A stretch of DNA of 64,000 nucleotides from Acidobacteriota bacterium (GCA_016716435.1 JADJWI010000003.1:1178001-1242000); one strand, 5' to 3'; numbered from the stretch's first letter, positions 1 through 8,980 are shown. Notes: generated from the letters alone by a model not told the origin. Program-made: numbers and translations.

Positions 1-771
1 GAGGTAATGATTCGCATCTGCCGAGTTTGGGTCAGCGGCAACCGCACGCTTTAGAAGCTCTTCTGCCTTTGCGAAATCCTTTTGGCCGAGAGCCATCGAG
101 CCATAATTCGTCAGAGCCTTTTCATAGCCGGGCTTCAGGGCGATCGCCCGCTCAAATGCAGCGGTAGCGTCCTCGTATTTCTTCTGTGTCATCAGAACCG
201 TTCCAAGCATCATGAACGCCTCGTGGTCCTTGTCATCTGCTTTTGTGATCTCCCCGAAGAGCTTAGCGGCCTCGTCAAGTTCGTTCTTTTTTATTTGTGA
301 AAGGGCGTCGGAGAAAAACTTGTCATTGGCCGGGCTGCGTGTGTAACCATCACGAACCGATACGACGCCCGCCGGCTCATTGGCCGGGGCGCCATAAAGC
401 GAACGCCAGTCGATGGTCACGTCCTGGCGAACCCGGTTACTAATACCTGACGAGATGACGGACCGCCCGGCTTCGCGACCGTCAACCTCAAAAACGAGGG
501 TTTGACCGTTCCTCGGTGCCTGGAGAAAGTAGAAATAGTCGTTGCGGGTCTGGCGTTTATCGAGTTGAGCTCCGCCGCTGAAAAGATAGACCCAAACGGT
601 CGGCTTCCTTTGGTCTCTCGGAAGGTTCGAGATCGTGACCTGGCCGTAAATAACCGGCTGCCCGATCGGGATAGGAAGTCCGGTGGCCTCGCTTACATCA
701 TCGACCTGTGCGGACGCGAAAACCGTGAACAAAAGAACGCACAGGGCGGAAACAAATAACTTTGAGATCAT
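1..771 (-). CDS. Secreted TPR-repeat protein (3' end outside window)
   Basis: An open frame runs without a stop from an ATG at 771 to the left edge (257 codons). It starts with a signal peptide (MISKLFVSALCALLFTVFAS, cleavage after ASA-Q near residue 22). A beta-rich part of about 120 residues follows, with the look of a carboxypeptidase-like regulatory or carbohydrate-binding fold. From about residue 150 there are tetratricopeptide repeats: helices such as DEAFMMLGTVL-type and a clear TPR with A-x8-A-x6-P spacing around YEDATAAFERAIALKPG. TPRs bind other proteins, so a periplasmic scaffold role is likely; the partner is unknown. The end is lost at the window edge. I trust the gene and topology; no specific function can be named. 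Confidence 0.8.
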   Translation of the reverse strand, partial: MISKLFVSALCVLLFTVFASAQVDDVSEATGLPIPIGQPVIYGQVTISNLPRDQRKPTVWVYLFSGGAQLDKRQTRNDYFYFLQAPRNGQTLVFEVDGREAGRSVISSGISNRVRQDVTIDWRSLYGAPANEPAGVVSVRDGYTRSPANDKFFSDALSQIKKNELDEAAKLFGEITKADDKDHEAFMMLGTVLMTQKKYEDATAAFERAIALKPGYEKALTNYGSMALGQKDFAKAEELLKRAVAADPNSADANHYL

Positions 772-860
772 AAAGGTAGACTCCTATTCTCGGAAGGTCT
801 AAAAGGGGATAGACGGGATTCTTGAACAGAATCCGCAATTAGTCAAGCAATGGCGGGCTG

Positions 861-1517
861 TCAGCGGGCGGCGAAGGAATCGTTGCCGGTGATGTCGAGG
901 AGGTGGCGGGTGTCGTTGATGGCGAGGACGCGGATGTTACGCCGCGGGCGGATCTCGAAGCGGTTGATGCCGCAATTTGAGGTGACGATCCAGGGTGTTC
1001 GCTGCGTCCGGCGGTTGATCGCACCCATCAGGTGGAGCGTCATGAAACAGATCGCACCCGTGTGGGAAAAGATAGCGACCCGCTCGCCTTCGTGCTGGCG
1101 AACTATATCCCAGAGCTTTTTCTTTGTACGGTCGAGGAGCTGCGAATAGCTCTCGCCTTTAGTGATAACGTGATGCACTTCGCGGTTGACGAGCGCATAA
1201 TAATCCCGCGGGTGATGTTCGCGGGACTCATCAAATGTCAGCCCTTCGAGGACCCCGACGTGCCGCTCGCGAAATGCTTCGGTCGGCCGTACTTCAAGAT
1301 CGGTGATGCGTGCCAGTTCCGATGCCGTCTCGACCGCACGGTGAAGATCGCTCGAATAGATCGCCGAGACGCCTTCATCAGCCAAATGCCGGGCGGTCGC
1401 CTCGGCCTGCCGCCTTCCAAGATCGGAAAGCGGAGTCGGGCCGTGTCCGCCGAAACGCCCTTCGGCATTTCCGGCAGATTGCCCATGTCTTATCAGGTAT
1501 AGCCTTGTGGTTGCCAC
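861..1517 (-). CDS. Histidine phosphatase family protein (phosphoglycerate-mutase-like)
   Basis: 218 residues, starting with GTG six bases after the prfA stop codon. The N-terminus carries the phosphohistidine signature LIRHGQS (catalytic His at about residue 10). Other family marks are LSDLGRRQAEATARHL, YSSDLHRAVETA with its conserved Arg, a Glu near residue 88 in FRERHVGVLEGLT, and the second active-site histidine in FSHTGAI near residue 155. Members dephosphorylate small phosphorylated metabolites such as alpha-ribazole phosphate or phosphoglycerate. The sequence does not tell which. It is the last gene of the rpmE-DUF1385-prfA cluster, where prmC often stands in other bacteria. Confidence 0.88.
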   Translation of the reverse strand: MATTRLYLIRHGQSAGNAEGRFGGHGPTPLSDLGRRQAEATARHLADEGVSAIYSSDLHRAVETASELARITDLEVRPTEAFRERHVGVLEGLTFDESREHHPRDYYALVNREVHHVITKGESYSQLLDRTKKKLWDIVRQHEGERVAIFSHTGAICFMTLHLMGAINRRTQRTPWIVTSNCGINRFEIRPRRNIRVLAINDTRHLLDITGNDSFAAR

Positions 1518-1523
1518 TTTGCT

Positions 1524-2597
1524 CTATCCAGTTGCTTCGGCCTTCAATTTTTCCGTTTGATAGTGAGTTCTGAGAGCCTCGACAAATTCGTCGATCTGCC
1601 CTTCCATCACAAGGTCGAGTTGGTAAACGGTCAGCCCGATGCGATGATCCGAAACGCGATTCTCTTTGAAATTGTACGTTCGGATCTTCTCCGAGCGGTC
1701 GCCGCTCCCGACCATCGATTTGCGTTCGGCGGAGAGCAGGGCCTGCTGCTTTTGCTCCTCCATCTCCTGAAGCCGTGCCCGCAGGACGCGCATCGCCTTT
1801 TCGCGGTTCTTTATCTGCGATTTTTCGTCCTGCATCGAAACGACGAGGCCGGTCGGCAAGTGCGTAAGCCGGACGGCGGAATAGGTCGTATTCACCGATT
1901 GCCCGCCCGGGCCCGAGGAACAGAACGTATCGACCCGAAGGTCGTTCGGGTTCACCTGAATATCAACTTCCTCGGCCTCGGGGAGAACGGCGACCGTCAC
2001 GGCCGAGGTGTGGATGCGTCCTTGGGTCTCGGTCTGCGGGACGCGCTGGACGCGGTGGACGCCGGATTCGTATTTGAGCTTTGAATAAACGTTGTCGCCC
2101 TCGATCATCGCGATGGCTTCTTTTATGCCGCCGACTCCGGTATCGGCCGTTTCCATTATCTCCATCCGCCAGCCCTGCCGCTCGGCGTAGCGGGCATACA
2201 TCCGGAGCATTTCCGCGGCAAAGAGCGTCGCTTCGTCGCCGCCGGTCCCGGCACGGATCTCAAGAATTACGTTCTTTTCGTCGTTCGGATCTTTCGGGAG
2301 AAGGAGAAACTTCAATTCTTCTTCGGCGGGCGGGAGTTTTTCTTCGATCTCGGCGATCTCAAGCTCGGCCATTGCCCGCATCTCTTCGTCATCGGCGGTC
2401 TCGGCAAGCTCTTTGGCCCCGGCGAGGCCTTCGCTCAGCTTCTTTACCTCGCGGTATTTCTCTACGATCTCGCCGAGCATGCGGTGCTGTTTCATCAGCT
2501 TCGCATACTGCTGCATATCCGACATGAACTCGGGCGACGAGATCTGTTCGGTCAGCTCTTCGTAGTTCTTTTCGATCTGTACAAGCTTTTCAAGCAT
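1524..2597 (-). CDS. prfA: Peptide chain release factor 1
   Basis: 357 residues, the normal RF1 length. Domain 1 is an acidic coiled coil (residues 1-100). The peptidyl-tRNA hydrolysis motif GPGGQ lies at about 229-233. The stop-codon reading tripeptide is P-Q-T in RVPQTETQGRIHTS (about 187-189), which is the PxT type of RF1 and not the SPF of RF2. The protein recognises UAA and UAG and releases the chain in the ribosome. The Gln of GGQ is normally methylated by PrmC, but no prmC lies next to it here. It is the third gene of a minus-strand cluster with rpmE and the DUF1385 gene. Confidence 0.97.
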   Translation of the reverse strand: MLEKLVQIEKNYEELTEQISSPEFMSDMQQYAKLMKQHRMLGEIVEKYREVKKLSEGLAGAKELAETADDEEMRAMAELEIAEIEEKLPPAEEELKFLLLPKDPNDEKNVILEIRAGTGGDEATLFAAEMLRMYARYAERQGWRMEIMETADTGVGGIKEAIAMIEGDNVYSKLKYESGVHRVQRVPQTETQGRIHTSAVTVAVLPEAEEVDIQVNPNDLRVDTFCSSGPGGQSVNTTYSAVRLTHLPTGLVVSMQDEKSQIKNREKAMRVLRARLQEMEEQKQQALLSAERKSMVGSGDRSEKIRTYNFKENRVSDHRIGLTVYQLDLVMEGQIDEFVEALRTHYQTEKLKAEATG

Positions 2598-2680
2598 AAG
2601 ATTTCTGCCACAGAGATCACAGAGTTCGCAGAGAAGACTGAATGCACTGGTTATCTACTCGGTGGCCTCAATGGCTAATT

Positions 2681-3823
2681 TCAAGTAGCGGGTTCGAGCT
2701 TCAGCGATTCGTTGAGCGCAGTAATTGCGACCTCGAGCTGTTCATCGTCTGGTTCCTGCGTTGTGATGTTCTGCAGCCAAATACCCGGCAGCGTCATGAA
2801 CTTAAAGATAGGGCCCGATTCTTTTTTCGCCGCATAGCGGATCACCTCATATGAAAGCCCGGCGACGAGCGGCATCAGAGCGATCCTAACCACGAGATTA
2901 AGCCACGTCTGTTCAAAGGCGATCACCGAGAAAAGCACGATCGAAACTAGCATCACGACCATTAGGAACGACGTTCCGCAGCGAGGATGCTGACGGCGCT
3001 GCTCGGCCGCATTCGCTGGCGTAAGGTCGAGCCCTTTCTCCCAGGCATAGACCGTCTTGTGCTCGGCTCCGTGGTACTCGAAGACGCGGCGGATGTCACG
3101 CATGTAAGACATCGACCAGATCATCGCAACAAAAAAGACCATGCGGACGATACCGTCAACTAGGTTGAAGGCGATCCAGGAGTGCGGCTTCGTTTCCCAG
3201 ATGTAGGCGTAAATATTTGTCCACCAACCCGCATCGGGCGGTATGACCGGTGCCTCGGCCCAGCCGAAGGCGATGAACGCGACGTTCGTAAGCAGAAGCG
3301 GTGCGACGACGAAAAGAAGGATGTTGAAGCCAAGGGCGAAGATCAGCGAGCCGATCGTGCTCGCCGAGCTTCCTCCGCTTTCTTTCGCTTGCTTTTTCGG
3401 CATTGTGACCTTGGCACCGGACTTCGTAAAGTTCTCGTCGGCCGTTCCTTCGGCCAATGCGGCTTCGAGTTCGAACGCCTTTTCTTTCGTCAGTTCTTCC
3501 TGCGCCCGCTGGTCATCTTCAAAGACCTTTGCCGAGAAGTTCAACGCCTTGATGCCGAGAGCCATCGTCTGGATAAGCGTCGCCCCGCCGCGGAGCACGG
3601 GAATGTTGAGCCACCTATATTTGTCGCTCCACTTTGGCAGACTCTCGGCGGTCGTGATTATGGTGCCGTCCTGCTTGCGGCAGGCGATCGCATAGGCCGA
3701 GGGCGTACGCATCATCACGCCTTCCATAACGGCCTGGCCGCCGACGATCAGGTCTCGCTCCACCGCAAAAACGGTATGGATGAAGCGGGTGAGTCTGCGA
3801 GCGAACGCTTTCTTGCTTGTCAT
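2681..3823 (-). CDS. DUF1385 family membrane protein (YqhQ-like)
   Basis: 380 residues when started at the ATG at 3823, which has a strong GGAGGAG Shine-Dalgarno; the frame is open 40 codons further up but without such a site. The family signature VGGQAVMEGVMMR is near residue 30 and YHGAEHKTVYAWEKG near residue 255, followed by HPRCGTSFLMVVM. Hydrophobic segments at about 145-180, 200-225 and 290-330 predict an inner-membrane protein. The insert between them is Lys/Glu rich. The biochemical role of DUF1385 is unknown, though a metal-dependent enzyme has been suggested from its conserved His/Glu residues. Placement between rpmE and prfA is a recurring arrangement in bacteria. Confidence 0.9.
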   Translation of the reverse strand: MTSKKAFARRLTRFIHTVFAVERDLIVGGQAVMEGVMMRTPSAYAIACRKQDGTIITTAESLPKWSDKYRWLNIPVLRGGATLIQTMALGIKALNFSAKVFEDDQRAQEELTKEKAFELEAALAEGTADENFTKSGAKVTMPKKQAKESGGSSASTIGSLIFALGFNILLFVVAPLLLTNVAFIAFGWAEAPVIPPDAGWWTNIYAYIWETKPHSWIAFNLVDGIVRMVFFVAMIWSMSYMRDIRRVFEYHGAEHKTVYAWEKGLDLTPANAAEQRRQHPRCGTSFLMVVMLVSIVLFSVIAFEQTWLNLVVRIALMPLVAGLSYEVIRYAAKKESGPIFKFMTLPGIWLQNITTQEPDDEQLEVAITALNESLKLEPAT

Positions 3824-3997
3824 ACTGCTCTCCTCCGGACGTTGCTCCGGGCCGCAAACGAAAACGACGCCCGGTTCTTTTAAGCCTGCTTTTTGTGCGG
3901 GTTGCCACACGGAAAGCGTTCGGCGCGAACGGGCGTCGGTCAATGTTGTTCTAGTAAAGGTGTTTTCTCGGGTTCTCCAGAGCTTTACCTTCGCCTT

Positions 3998-4216
3998 TTA
4001 GCTCGCGGCCTGTGCCCCGCGGGCATAACGCTTGTTAAAGCGGTCAACGCGCCCGGCCGTATCTACAAGCTTCTGCTTGCCGGTAAAGAACGGGTGGCAC
4101 TCCGAGCAAATTTCTATGTGGAGTTCCTCGCCCATTGTGGACCGCGTTTTGAACGAATGCCCACAGGCACACGCGACCGTGATCTCGTCGTATTTCGGAT
4201 GTATTTCAGGTTTCAT
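3998..4216 (-). CDS. rpmE: 50S ribosomal protein L31
   Basis: 72 residues from the ATG at 4216, preceded by AGGAAA; a longer upstream reading exists but does not resemble L31. The protein begins MKPEIHPKYDEITVACACGH and has the zinc-binding form of L31: a CxC pair near residue 15 and CSEC near residues 36-39, followed by HPFFTGKQKLVDTAGRVDRF. L31 sits at the bridge between the two ribosomal subunits. Zinc-type L31 is often swapped for a zinc-free paralogue under zinc limitation, but no second copy is seen here. It is first in the minus-strand cluster with DUF1385 and prfA. Confidence 0.96.
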   Translation of the reverse strand: MKPEIHPKYDEITVACACGHSFKTRSTMGEELHIEICSECHPFFTGKQKLVDTAGRVDRFNKRYARGAQAAS

Positions 4217-4422
4217 TACGGTTTCCTGCCTATTAGTAAAGACAAACATAAAGGATACCTGCGAATGACCTGATTTGTCAAAGAAAACCGGGCAGCGGGC
4301 GAAGAGCGGAATACGGGCGGGCAAAACCAAAAGAAAATTTGTGGAAATATTGAATCCGACGGCGATGCCGCCTCGAAGACGTTGGGGAACAATCTAAACC
4401 AATCTTTCAAGGAGGATCGATA

Positions 4423-5055
4423 ATGAAGAGAACATTTCTTGCATTTTTTACACTTCTGTTTGCCATCTCGGCTGTGAGCGCACAGAAATCCGAAGAGGGT
4501 TTCGACCCGAACTCGACAACGAAAAACGAAGCCGTCGGTAATTTTGACGGACAAATCAATTTTCCGGCTGGGAATACCAGGGTCCGACTGAGCAACGATT
4601 TTGTACTCGCGGCCCAGTCGCTGAACATTGACGTAATGTCGTCGACGCGGATCAGGATACGCCGCGGCGTTGCAACGTTCCCGATCACCGGAGCGACGCT
4701 TGATTCCGAGACGCTTCGCGGCGAAATTCTTCACTCAAGCGGCTTGATCTTCGAAAGAGGGACGGCCGCAGTTAAGATAGAACGGTTTGCGATCGACACC
4801 ACTGGTGCTCAACCGCTCTTGACCGGACTGGCATCGGCCAACGGTTCTGTTGTCGGTCGGATTCCGCTTTTTAATCTGGACCTGAGCAATGCTCAAATCT
4901 CGGTGAACGGCCCGTTCGTCTCGATCGCCGGTGTCGGTGTGACGCTTCGCTCGGAGGCGGCCGCAGCTCTTAATGCGGTATTTGAGACGGATGCATTTGT
5001 CGAAGGTTTCAATATCGGCAATGCGAACGTCGTCGGGTTCACATTCGATTTCTAA
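4423..5055 (+). CDS. Secreted protein of unknown function
   Basis: 210 residues with an excellent AAGGAGGATCGATA-ATG start. A signal peptide MKRTFLAFFTLLFAISAVSA is cut before QKSEEG. The mature part is rich in beta-forming residues (NFDGQINFPAGNTRVRLSND..., alternating hydrophobics, many Thr/Val/Gly) and has no cysteine, no transmembrane helix and no catalytic motif I recognise. It stands alone, divergent from rpmE, and is followed by a hairpin terminator at 5078-5105. It may be a periplasmic or outer-surface beta-sandwich protein. Function unknown. Confidence 0.75.
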   Translation: MKRTFLAFFTLLFAISAVSAQKSEEGFDPNSTTKNEAVGNFDGQINFPAGNTRVRLSNDFVLAAQSLNIDVMSSTRIRIRRGVATFPITGATLDSETLRGEILHSSGLIFERGTAAVKIERFAIDTTGAQPLLTGLASANGSVVGRIPLFNLDLSNAQISVNGPFVSIAGVGVTLRSEAAAALNAVFETDAFVEGFNIGNANVVGFTFDF

Positions 5056-5077
5056 TTTCGCACCGAAGATTTTGTGC

Positions 5078-5105
5078 AAGGCCTGGATGAAAGTCCGGGC
5101 CTTTT
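5078..5105 (+). terminator. Rho-independent terminator after the 4423 gene
   Basis: The stem AAGGCCTGGA (5078-5087) pairs with TCCGGGCCTT (5094-5103) with one T-G wobble and a six-base loop, and the right arm runs into TTTT. It lies 22 bases after the stop of the secreted protein gene. Confidence 0.75.
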
Positions 5106-5175
5106 CTATTGCGTGCGGGTGGGGATTCAGCTATCATCCGCTTCAGGCCGGGCACCGAGCTGGCCGATACATCAA

Positions 5176-5715
5176 ATGAAAACTTCACATCTTTTCGCCG
5201 TTCTGGCGATGCTTCTTGGGATCTCCGCTGTTGTAAATGCACAGGGCGCCCTGCCCGCAGGTTGGAAGGTCTTTACCGTTCTTGACGGCAAGGTCTCACT
5301 TGCGATGCCGGCCGAGCCCGAAATGGATACGTCCGAGGGCTATCCGATCTTTACTGCCGCTTCGACCGAAGGTGTTGTCGTCTTCACCAGACAGTCGGAC
5401 GTAGCGATCAGCGAGAAGGACGCCGAGGCAGACCTGCTGATCTTCTTCCGCGGATTTCGCGACGGGATCGTCGAAGAGCTGAAAGTCGACACATCCGGCC
5501 TCTTAGACCCGACGAAGCTCAAAATGGGTCAAGAGAAGAAAATGACCTACGCCGGCTTGCCCGGTTATGACCAGTCGTTCACCGCGGGCGACGTGCGTGG
5601 CCGGTTTTGGATCGCGAACCGCGGCCGTGAGGTCTATGCAATTTTTTGCATCACGCTACCGGGTGCCGAGCGGCCGATCGACGAGATCGTTCTTCCGTCA
5701 TTCAGGCTGAATTGA
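5176..5715 (+). CDS. Secreted protein of unknown function
   Basis: 179 residues from the ATG at 5176. The signal peptide is MKTSHLFAVLAMLLGISAVV with cleavage after VNA-Q. The mature part begins with GWKVFTVLDGKVSLAMPAEP, a pattern seen in small exported proteins that start with a 'contains the value of / stress-related' beta strand and a conserved MP. It continues as an alpha/beta domain (VVVFTRQSDVAISEKDAEADLLIFFRGF) and ends in an extended VYAIFCITLPG strand. No catalytic motif is visible. The open frame extends 34 codons upstream through the preceding terminator, so that longer start is rejected. Function unknown; exported. Confidence 0.72.
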   Translation: MKTSHLFAVLAMLLGISAVVNAQGALPAGWKVFTVLDGKVSLAMPAEPEMDTSEGYPIFTAASTEGVVVFTRQSDVAISEKDAEADLLIFFRGFRDGIVEELKVDTSGLLDPTKLKMGQEKKMTYAGLPGYDQSFTAGDVRGRFWIANRGREVYAIFCITLPGAERPIDEIVLPSFRLN

Positions 5716-5737
5716 CCGCGTCACGAGCCGAACGCGG

Positions 5738-5773
5738 AAAAAAGGGCGGCCCCGGAAAAGGGCAGCCCTTTTT
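5738..5773. terminator. Bidirectional terminator between convergent genes
   Basis: AAAAAAGGGC (5738-5747) pairs with GCCCTTTTT (5765-5773) around a small mismatch and inner GCC/GGC pairs. The A-run and T-run make it usable in both directions. It lies between the plus-strand gene ending at 5715 and the minus-strand gene ending at 5782. Confidence 0.8.
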
Positions 5774-5781
5774 CCCCAACG

Positions 5782-6630
5782 CTAGTTTGGTAGATCGGTC
5801 TGCGGGATGACGACCGCGATGTTTCCTTCGGAAACGTTAGTACCGCCGTTCGTGTTGATCGCCCCGGGTTCGCGAAACTCGCCCAAGAACGATGCTGATA
5901 CATTTTCATTGAAAACGTTGTAGATCGATCCGCTGCTGATCGCGAAGGCGTAACCGTAACGCGTCACGTGGTTATTATAGATGTTGTCGCCTCGTGGCCC
6001 TTCTTCTCCGGCGTTTGGTGCGGGATTGTAGCAAATGCCAAGCAGGTTACTGCTGGCGGTTGCTCCGCCTACAATAACATTCTCAAAGATGCGGTTGCCC
6101 GTAGCGTTGCCGCCGCGGACAAAGATGCCGAGGTTGACCGACGAGATGTTGTTGCGAGAAACAAACACGCCGCGACTCTGCAATATCACGATGCCGATCT
6201 CGCTCGGACCGTTGTTTGGTGCGAGGCCGCGGCCCGAGATCTGAAGTCTGTGAACATTGACGTTCGAGGAATCTGCCACGGTCACGTTCATATTGAAACC
6301 TCCGACAATGCCGTTCTTAACTTCGACCCCGCTTGCTCCGAGGATCCTTATCCCGGTCCCCGTACCGGGACTTCCAGTGGTTACGGCGTAGCCTCTCAGG
6401 TCTAGGGTCACATCTGAAGAGCGGATCGTTATCGCATCGCCTGAACCTACTCGGAGGTCGTTGCGAAGAACGTATCTGCCGGGGCGATCGATATTTATCG
6501 CTCGGTTTCGGCCTTGCAAGCCCACCTCGAGCTCGCCAGATACTTTTTCCTGAGCAACGGCTGTCGAGAAAGAACCGTGAAGGAAGAGTACTGCAAACAA
6601 AGAACAAACCAACATTCTTGTCATTCTCAT
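5782..6630 (-). CDS. Secreted right-handed beta-helix protein
   Basis: 282 residues. The start at 6630 has a good AGGAGA site followed by ATGAGAATG. The signal peptide is MRMTRMLVCSLFAVLFLHGS with cleavage near AVA-Q. From about residue 60 there are short repeating strands with the pattern ITIRSSDVTLDLRGYAV, GVEVKNGIVGGF, NVNVHRLQISG and NRIFENVIVGG, as in NosD / pectate-lyase-like parallel beta-helices. Such proteins bind or cleave polysaccharides, but I see no obvious catalytic Asp cluster. It may be a surface carbohydrate-binding protein. It stands alone between two terminators or spacer regions. Confidence 0.8.
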   Translation of the reverse strand: MRMTRMLVCSLFAVLFLHGSFSTAVAQEKVSGELEVGLQGRNRAINIDRPGRYVLRNDLRVGSGDAITIRSSDVTLDLRGYAVTTGSPGTGTGIRILGASGVEVKNGIVGGFNMNVTVADSSNVNVHRLQISGRGLAPNNGPSEIGIVILQSRGVFVSRNNISSVNLGIFVRGGNATGNRIFENVIVGGATASSNLLGICYNPAPNAGEEGPRGDNIYNNHVTRYGYAFAISSGSIYNVFNENVSASFLGEFREPGAINTNGGTNVSEGNIAVVIPQTDLPN

Positions 6631-6831
6631 TGAAAATCTCCTTTTTTTTTTCGTCTATCGAAATTGGCGAGAGACAAAGAACCCGATCTGCATCATTAAG
6701 GCAAAGCTCCGCCCTACGTACCGGCGGTCATCCCAGGACGTTAGGTGCGATCTGATTCGGTTTTGCTTCTCGATCGAGTGATGCTGGCGTGTGACCGATT
6801 TTATTCCCTATCGGGATATTTATTGTGAGAA

Positions 6832-7992
6832 TTAATCTAAAGTTAACGAAGCAAGTCGTTGCTCGGTTATCCCATATCGGTCCATTAGCTCGGCGGCGGC
6901 ATAAGCCATTTCGGGTACACGTCCGCGTTCTTTTACGGCGACGAGCATATTGTTCTTCGGCGTGTGTTCGGTGGCGACGAACTCGAAAAGCTTTGTCGCA
7001 TAGCCGCGGCTTTCAAGCAGCATCGAGCGGAGGCCGTCGGTCAGGGTTTCGGCCGTTCGCTCGAGAAGGACCGGATGCTTCAATATCTCGGCAAGTTCAT
7101 CAGGCGGACGGAGCTGCTTCCGCACCTGTTGGTGACAACAAGGGGCAGCGACGATAATACTCGCCTCGGCCTCAACGCCCTGGGCAAGAGCATCGTCGGT
7201 CGCCGTATCGCAGGCGTGAAGTGCGATGACGATGTCCGGCCGGCCGATCTCGGCCCCGGCAATGTCGCCGATGCGGAACGCGAGCCCCTCAAAATCGCAT
7301 GCTTTCGCGACTCCATCGCAGGTTTCCATCAGGTCAGCCCGGCGGTCGATGCCTGTTATCGATGCCGCGATGCCGCGGTTGTTGACCAGATGGTCGTAGA
7401 GTGCAAAGGTCAGGTAACCCTTGCCGCAGCCCATATCGACCGCCGATATCTCGCTTTTTCCTTTTAGGCCCGAGCGCTCGATCAGGCCGTCAACCACCTC
7501 AACGAACTTATTGATCTGCTTCCACTTATCGCGTTGGTCGGAGCGGATCTTTCCGTCTTCAGTCGAGATGCCGAGCGCTCGGAGGTACTCAGAGCCGGGG
7601 TCGACAAGGTGGTCCTTCTCGCGGTCGTGACGCTTTTGAGGAAGCGTTCGAAAGGTCGGCTTGCCTTTGTTGAGCCGGGCGTTTCGCTTGCCGATATCAA
7701 GCTGAAGGTCACTTTCAGTCGTAAAGAGGTGTGAATTTCGAAATCCCGAGCCGAGATACTTAACGAGCCGTTCGCGAGCCTCAGCGAGGTCGTAGTTCTT
7801 TACGACGTCGCGCATATCGTAGCGATACTGAAAAAGCATCCGCTCGCCCTTACGGGTCGTTATCCGGCGGAGAAATATCTTTTGCAGATGTTCGTCCGTG
7901 CCCTTATAATTCCCAAGTGTAAGCTTGACGAAGGTGCCTGCCTCGAGTGCTTCGGCAAAGGCTTCGGTAAATTCTGTTATCCTTTCGTTCAC
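6832..7992 (-). CDS. Class I SAM-dependent methyltransferase (GSTCD/METTL25-like)
   Basis: 386 residues using a GTG at 7992; a TTG at 8028 would add 12 residues but would overlap the divergent gene at 8016. The N-terminal half (1-180) is a family-specific domain rich in basic residues. From about 180 there is a Rossmann methyltransferase with motif I VDMGCGKGYLTFALYDHL, an acidic motif II around TGIDRRADL, and IVIALHACDTATDDALAQG. It then shows APCCHQQVRK, the PCCH motif of the GSTCD / METTL25 / DUF-type RNA or protein methyltransferases. The substrate is unknown. It is divergent from the DinB-like gene and shares a 23-base spacer with it. Confidence 0.8.
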   Translation of the reverse strand: MNERITEFTEAFAEALEAGTFVKLTLGNYKGTDEHLQKIFLRRITTRKGERMLFQYRYDMRDVVKNYDLAEARERLVKYLGSGFRNSHLFTTESDLQLDIGKRNARLNKGKPTFRTLPQKRHDREKDHLVDPGSEYLRALGISTEDGKIRSDQRDKWKQINKFVEVVDGLIERSGLKGKSEISAVDMGCGKGYLTFALYDHLVNNRGIAASITGIDRRADLMETCDGVAKACDFEGLAFRIGDIAGAEIGRPDIVIALHACDTATDDALAQGVEAEASIIVAAPCCHQQVRKQLRPPDELAEILKHPVLLERTAETLTDGLRSMLLESRGYATKLFEFVATEHTPKNNMLVAVKERGRVPEMAYAAAELMDRYGITEQRLASLTLD

Positions 7993-8015
7993 GATGGTTG
8001 AACAAATAAGTATAA

Positions 8016-8492
8016 ATGAACGAGGCAAATTACAATATCAGCGGTGAGGACCTTGTCCGCGACCTTCTCTTGGTTCTTCGCGAGACCTTTGAAGGCTCGC
8101 CCGGCAGCGAGGGAAGCATTTACCTCGACCGCGGCGTTGGTGTGCTGACGACGCTTGGATCGGTCAACGCCGAACAAGCTTCGCAGACCTTCGAGAGCAC
8201 GACCATCGCGGCCCACACCGAGCACCTGAAATTCTACGTCGATCGATTGATCGAGTTCATCGAGGGGCGGACGGCACCGGTCAATTGGGAAGACAGTTGG
8301 CTTATCGAGACGGTAAATGAAGATGAGTGGACGGCGCTTCGCTCTAGCGTTGAGAGGTCGTATCGATCGGCGGTGGAAAGACTTGCGGCGGTCGAAGAAT
8401 GGAAGCCGGACCGGATCGGCGAGGCGATCGCGATCATCGCACATTCGGCATACCACTTTGGGGCGATCCGGCAGATGGCGAAACGCGTCTGA
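8016..8492 (+). CDS. DinB-like four-helix protein
   Basis: 158 residues, mainly helical. The spacing of TTIAAHTEHLKFYVDRLIEF (about 64-83) and IIAHSAYHFGAIRQM near the C-terminus (about 138-152) matches the DinB/YfiT four-helix fold, in which three histidines bind a metal. Related proteins act as thiol-dependent S-transferases using bacillithiol or mycothiol. That activity is not shown by the sequence. The next gene (VOC family) follows by 17 bases on the same strand, and VOC and DinB genes are both thiol-related families, so a shared detoxification role is a possibility. Confidence 0.65.
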   Translation: MNEANYNISGEDLVRDLLLVLRETFEGSPGSEGSIYLDRGVGVLTTLGSVNAEQASQTFESTTIAAHTEHLKFYVDRLIEFIEGRTAPVNWEDSWLIETVNEDEWTALRSSVERSYRSAVERLAAVEEWKPDRIGEAIAIIAHSAYHFGAIRQMAKRV

Positions 8493-8509
8493 CCGGCGGA
8501 AATATATTT

Positions 8510-8926
8510 ATGGCAACGATCTTTCATCTGGCATTTCCGGTCGATGATTTAGCGGCCGCACGCGAATTTTACGGCGGCGTTCTTGGCTGCCCCGAGGGCA
8601 GGAGTTCGGAGACGTGGATCGATTTCGACCTCTACGGGCATCAGATCGTTACGCATCTTTCGCCCGCGGGCGGCGGAGTTGCGGTGCGTAATGAGGTAGA
8701 TGCTGATCACGTTCCGGTGCCGCACTTTGGGATAGTTTTGCCGATGGCAGAATGGCGCGAGCTTGCCGAGCGTCTGCGGTCGAAAGGCGTCGAATTCGTC
8801 ATCGAACCGAAGATCAGGTTCGAAGGCGAGGTTGGCGAGCAGGCGACGATGTTCTTTATGGACCCGAGCGGCAACGCGCTTGAGTTCAAAGGGTTCAACG
8901 ACCTCTCGCAGGTCTTCGCGAAATAG
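8510..8926 (+). CDS. VOC family protein (glyoxalase/bleomycin resistance/dioxygenase fold)
   Basis: 138 residues from the ATG at 8510. It starts ATIFHLAFPVDDLAAAREFYGGVLGC, the classic VOC beta-alpha-beta opening with the first metal His in HLAFPV. Further marks are IDFDLYGHQIVTHL, a His near residue 75 in VPHFGIVLP, and MFFMDPSGNALEFKGF with the closing Glu. VOC enzymes bind a divalent metal and act on lactoylglutathione, aromatic or antibiotic substrates. It is closest by pattern to the small stand-alone 'glyoxalase' proteins. Its partner is probably the DinB-like gene just upstream. Confidence 0.85.
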   Translation: MATIFHLAFPVDDLAAAREFYGGVLGCPEGRSSETWIDFDLYGHQIVTHLSPAGGGVAVRNEVDADHVPVPHFGIVLPMAEWRELAERLRSKGVEFVIEPKIRFEGEVGEQATMFFMDPSGNALEFKGFNDLSQVFAK

Positions 8927-8980
8927 TCGCGGCGGCTGTTATAGTAGTCTTTTCGGTGTTCGGATGCTCCGATAGGCGGT

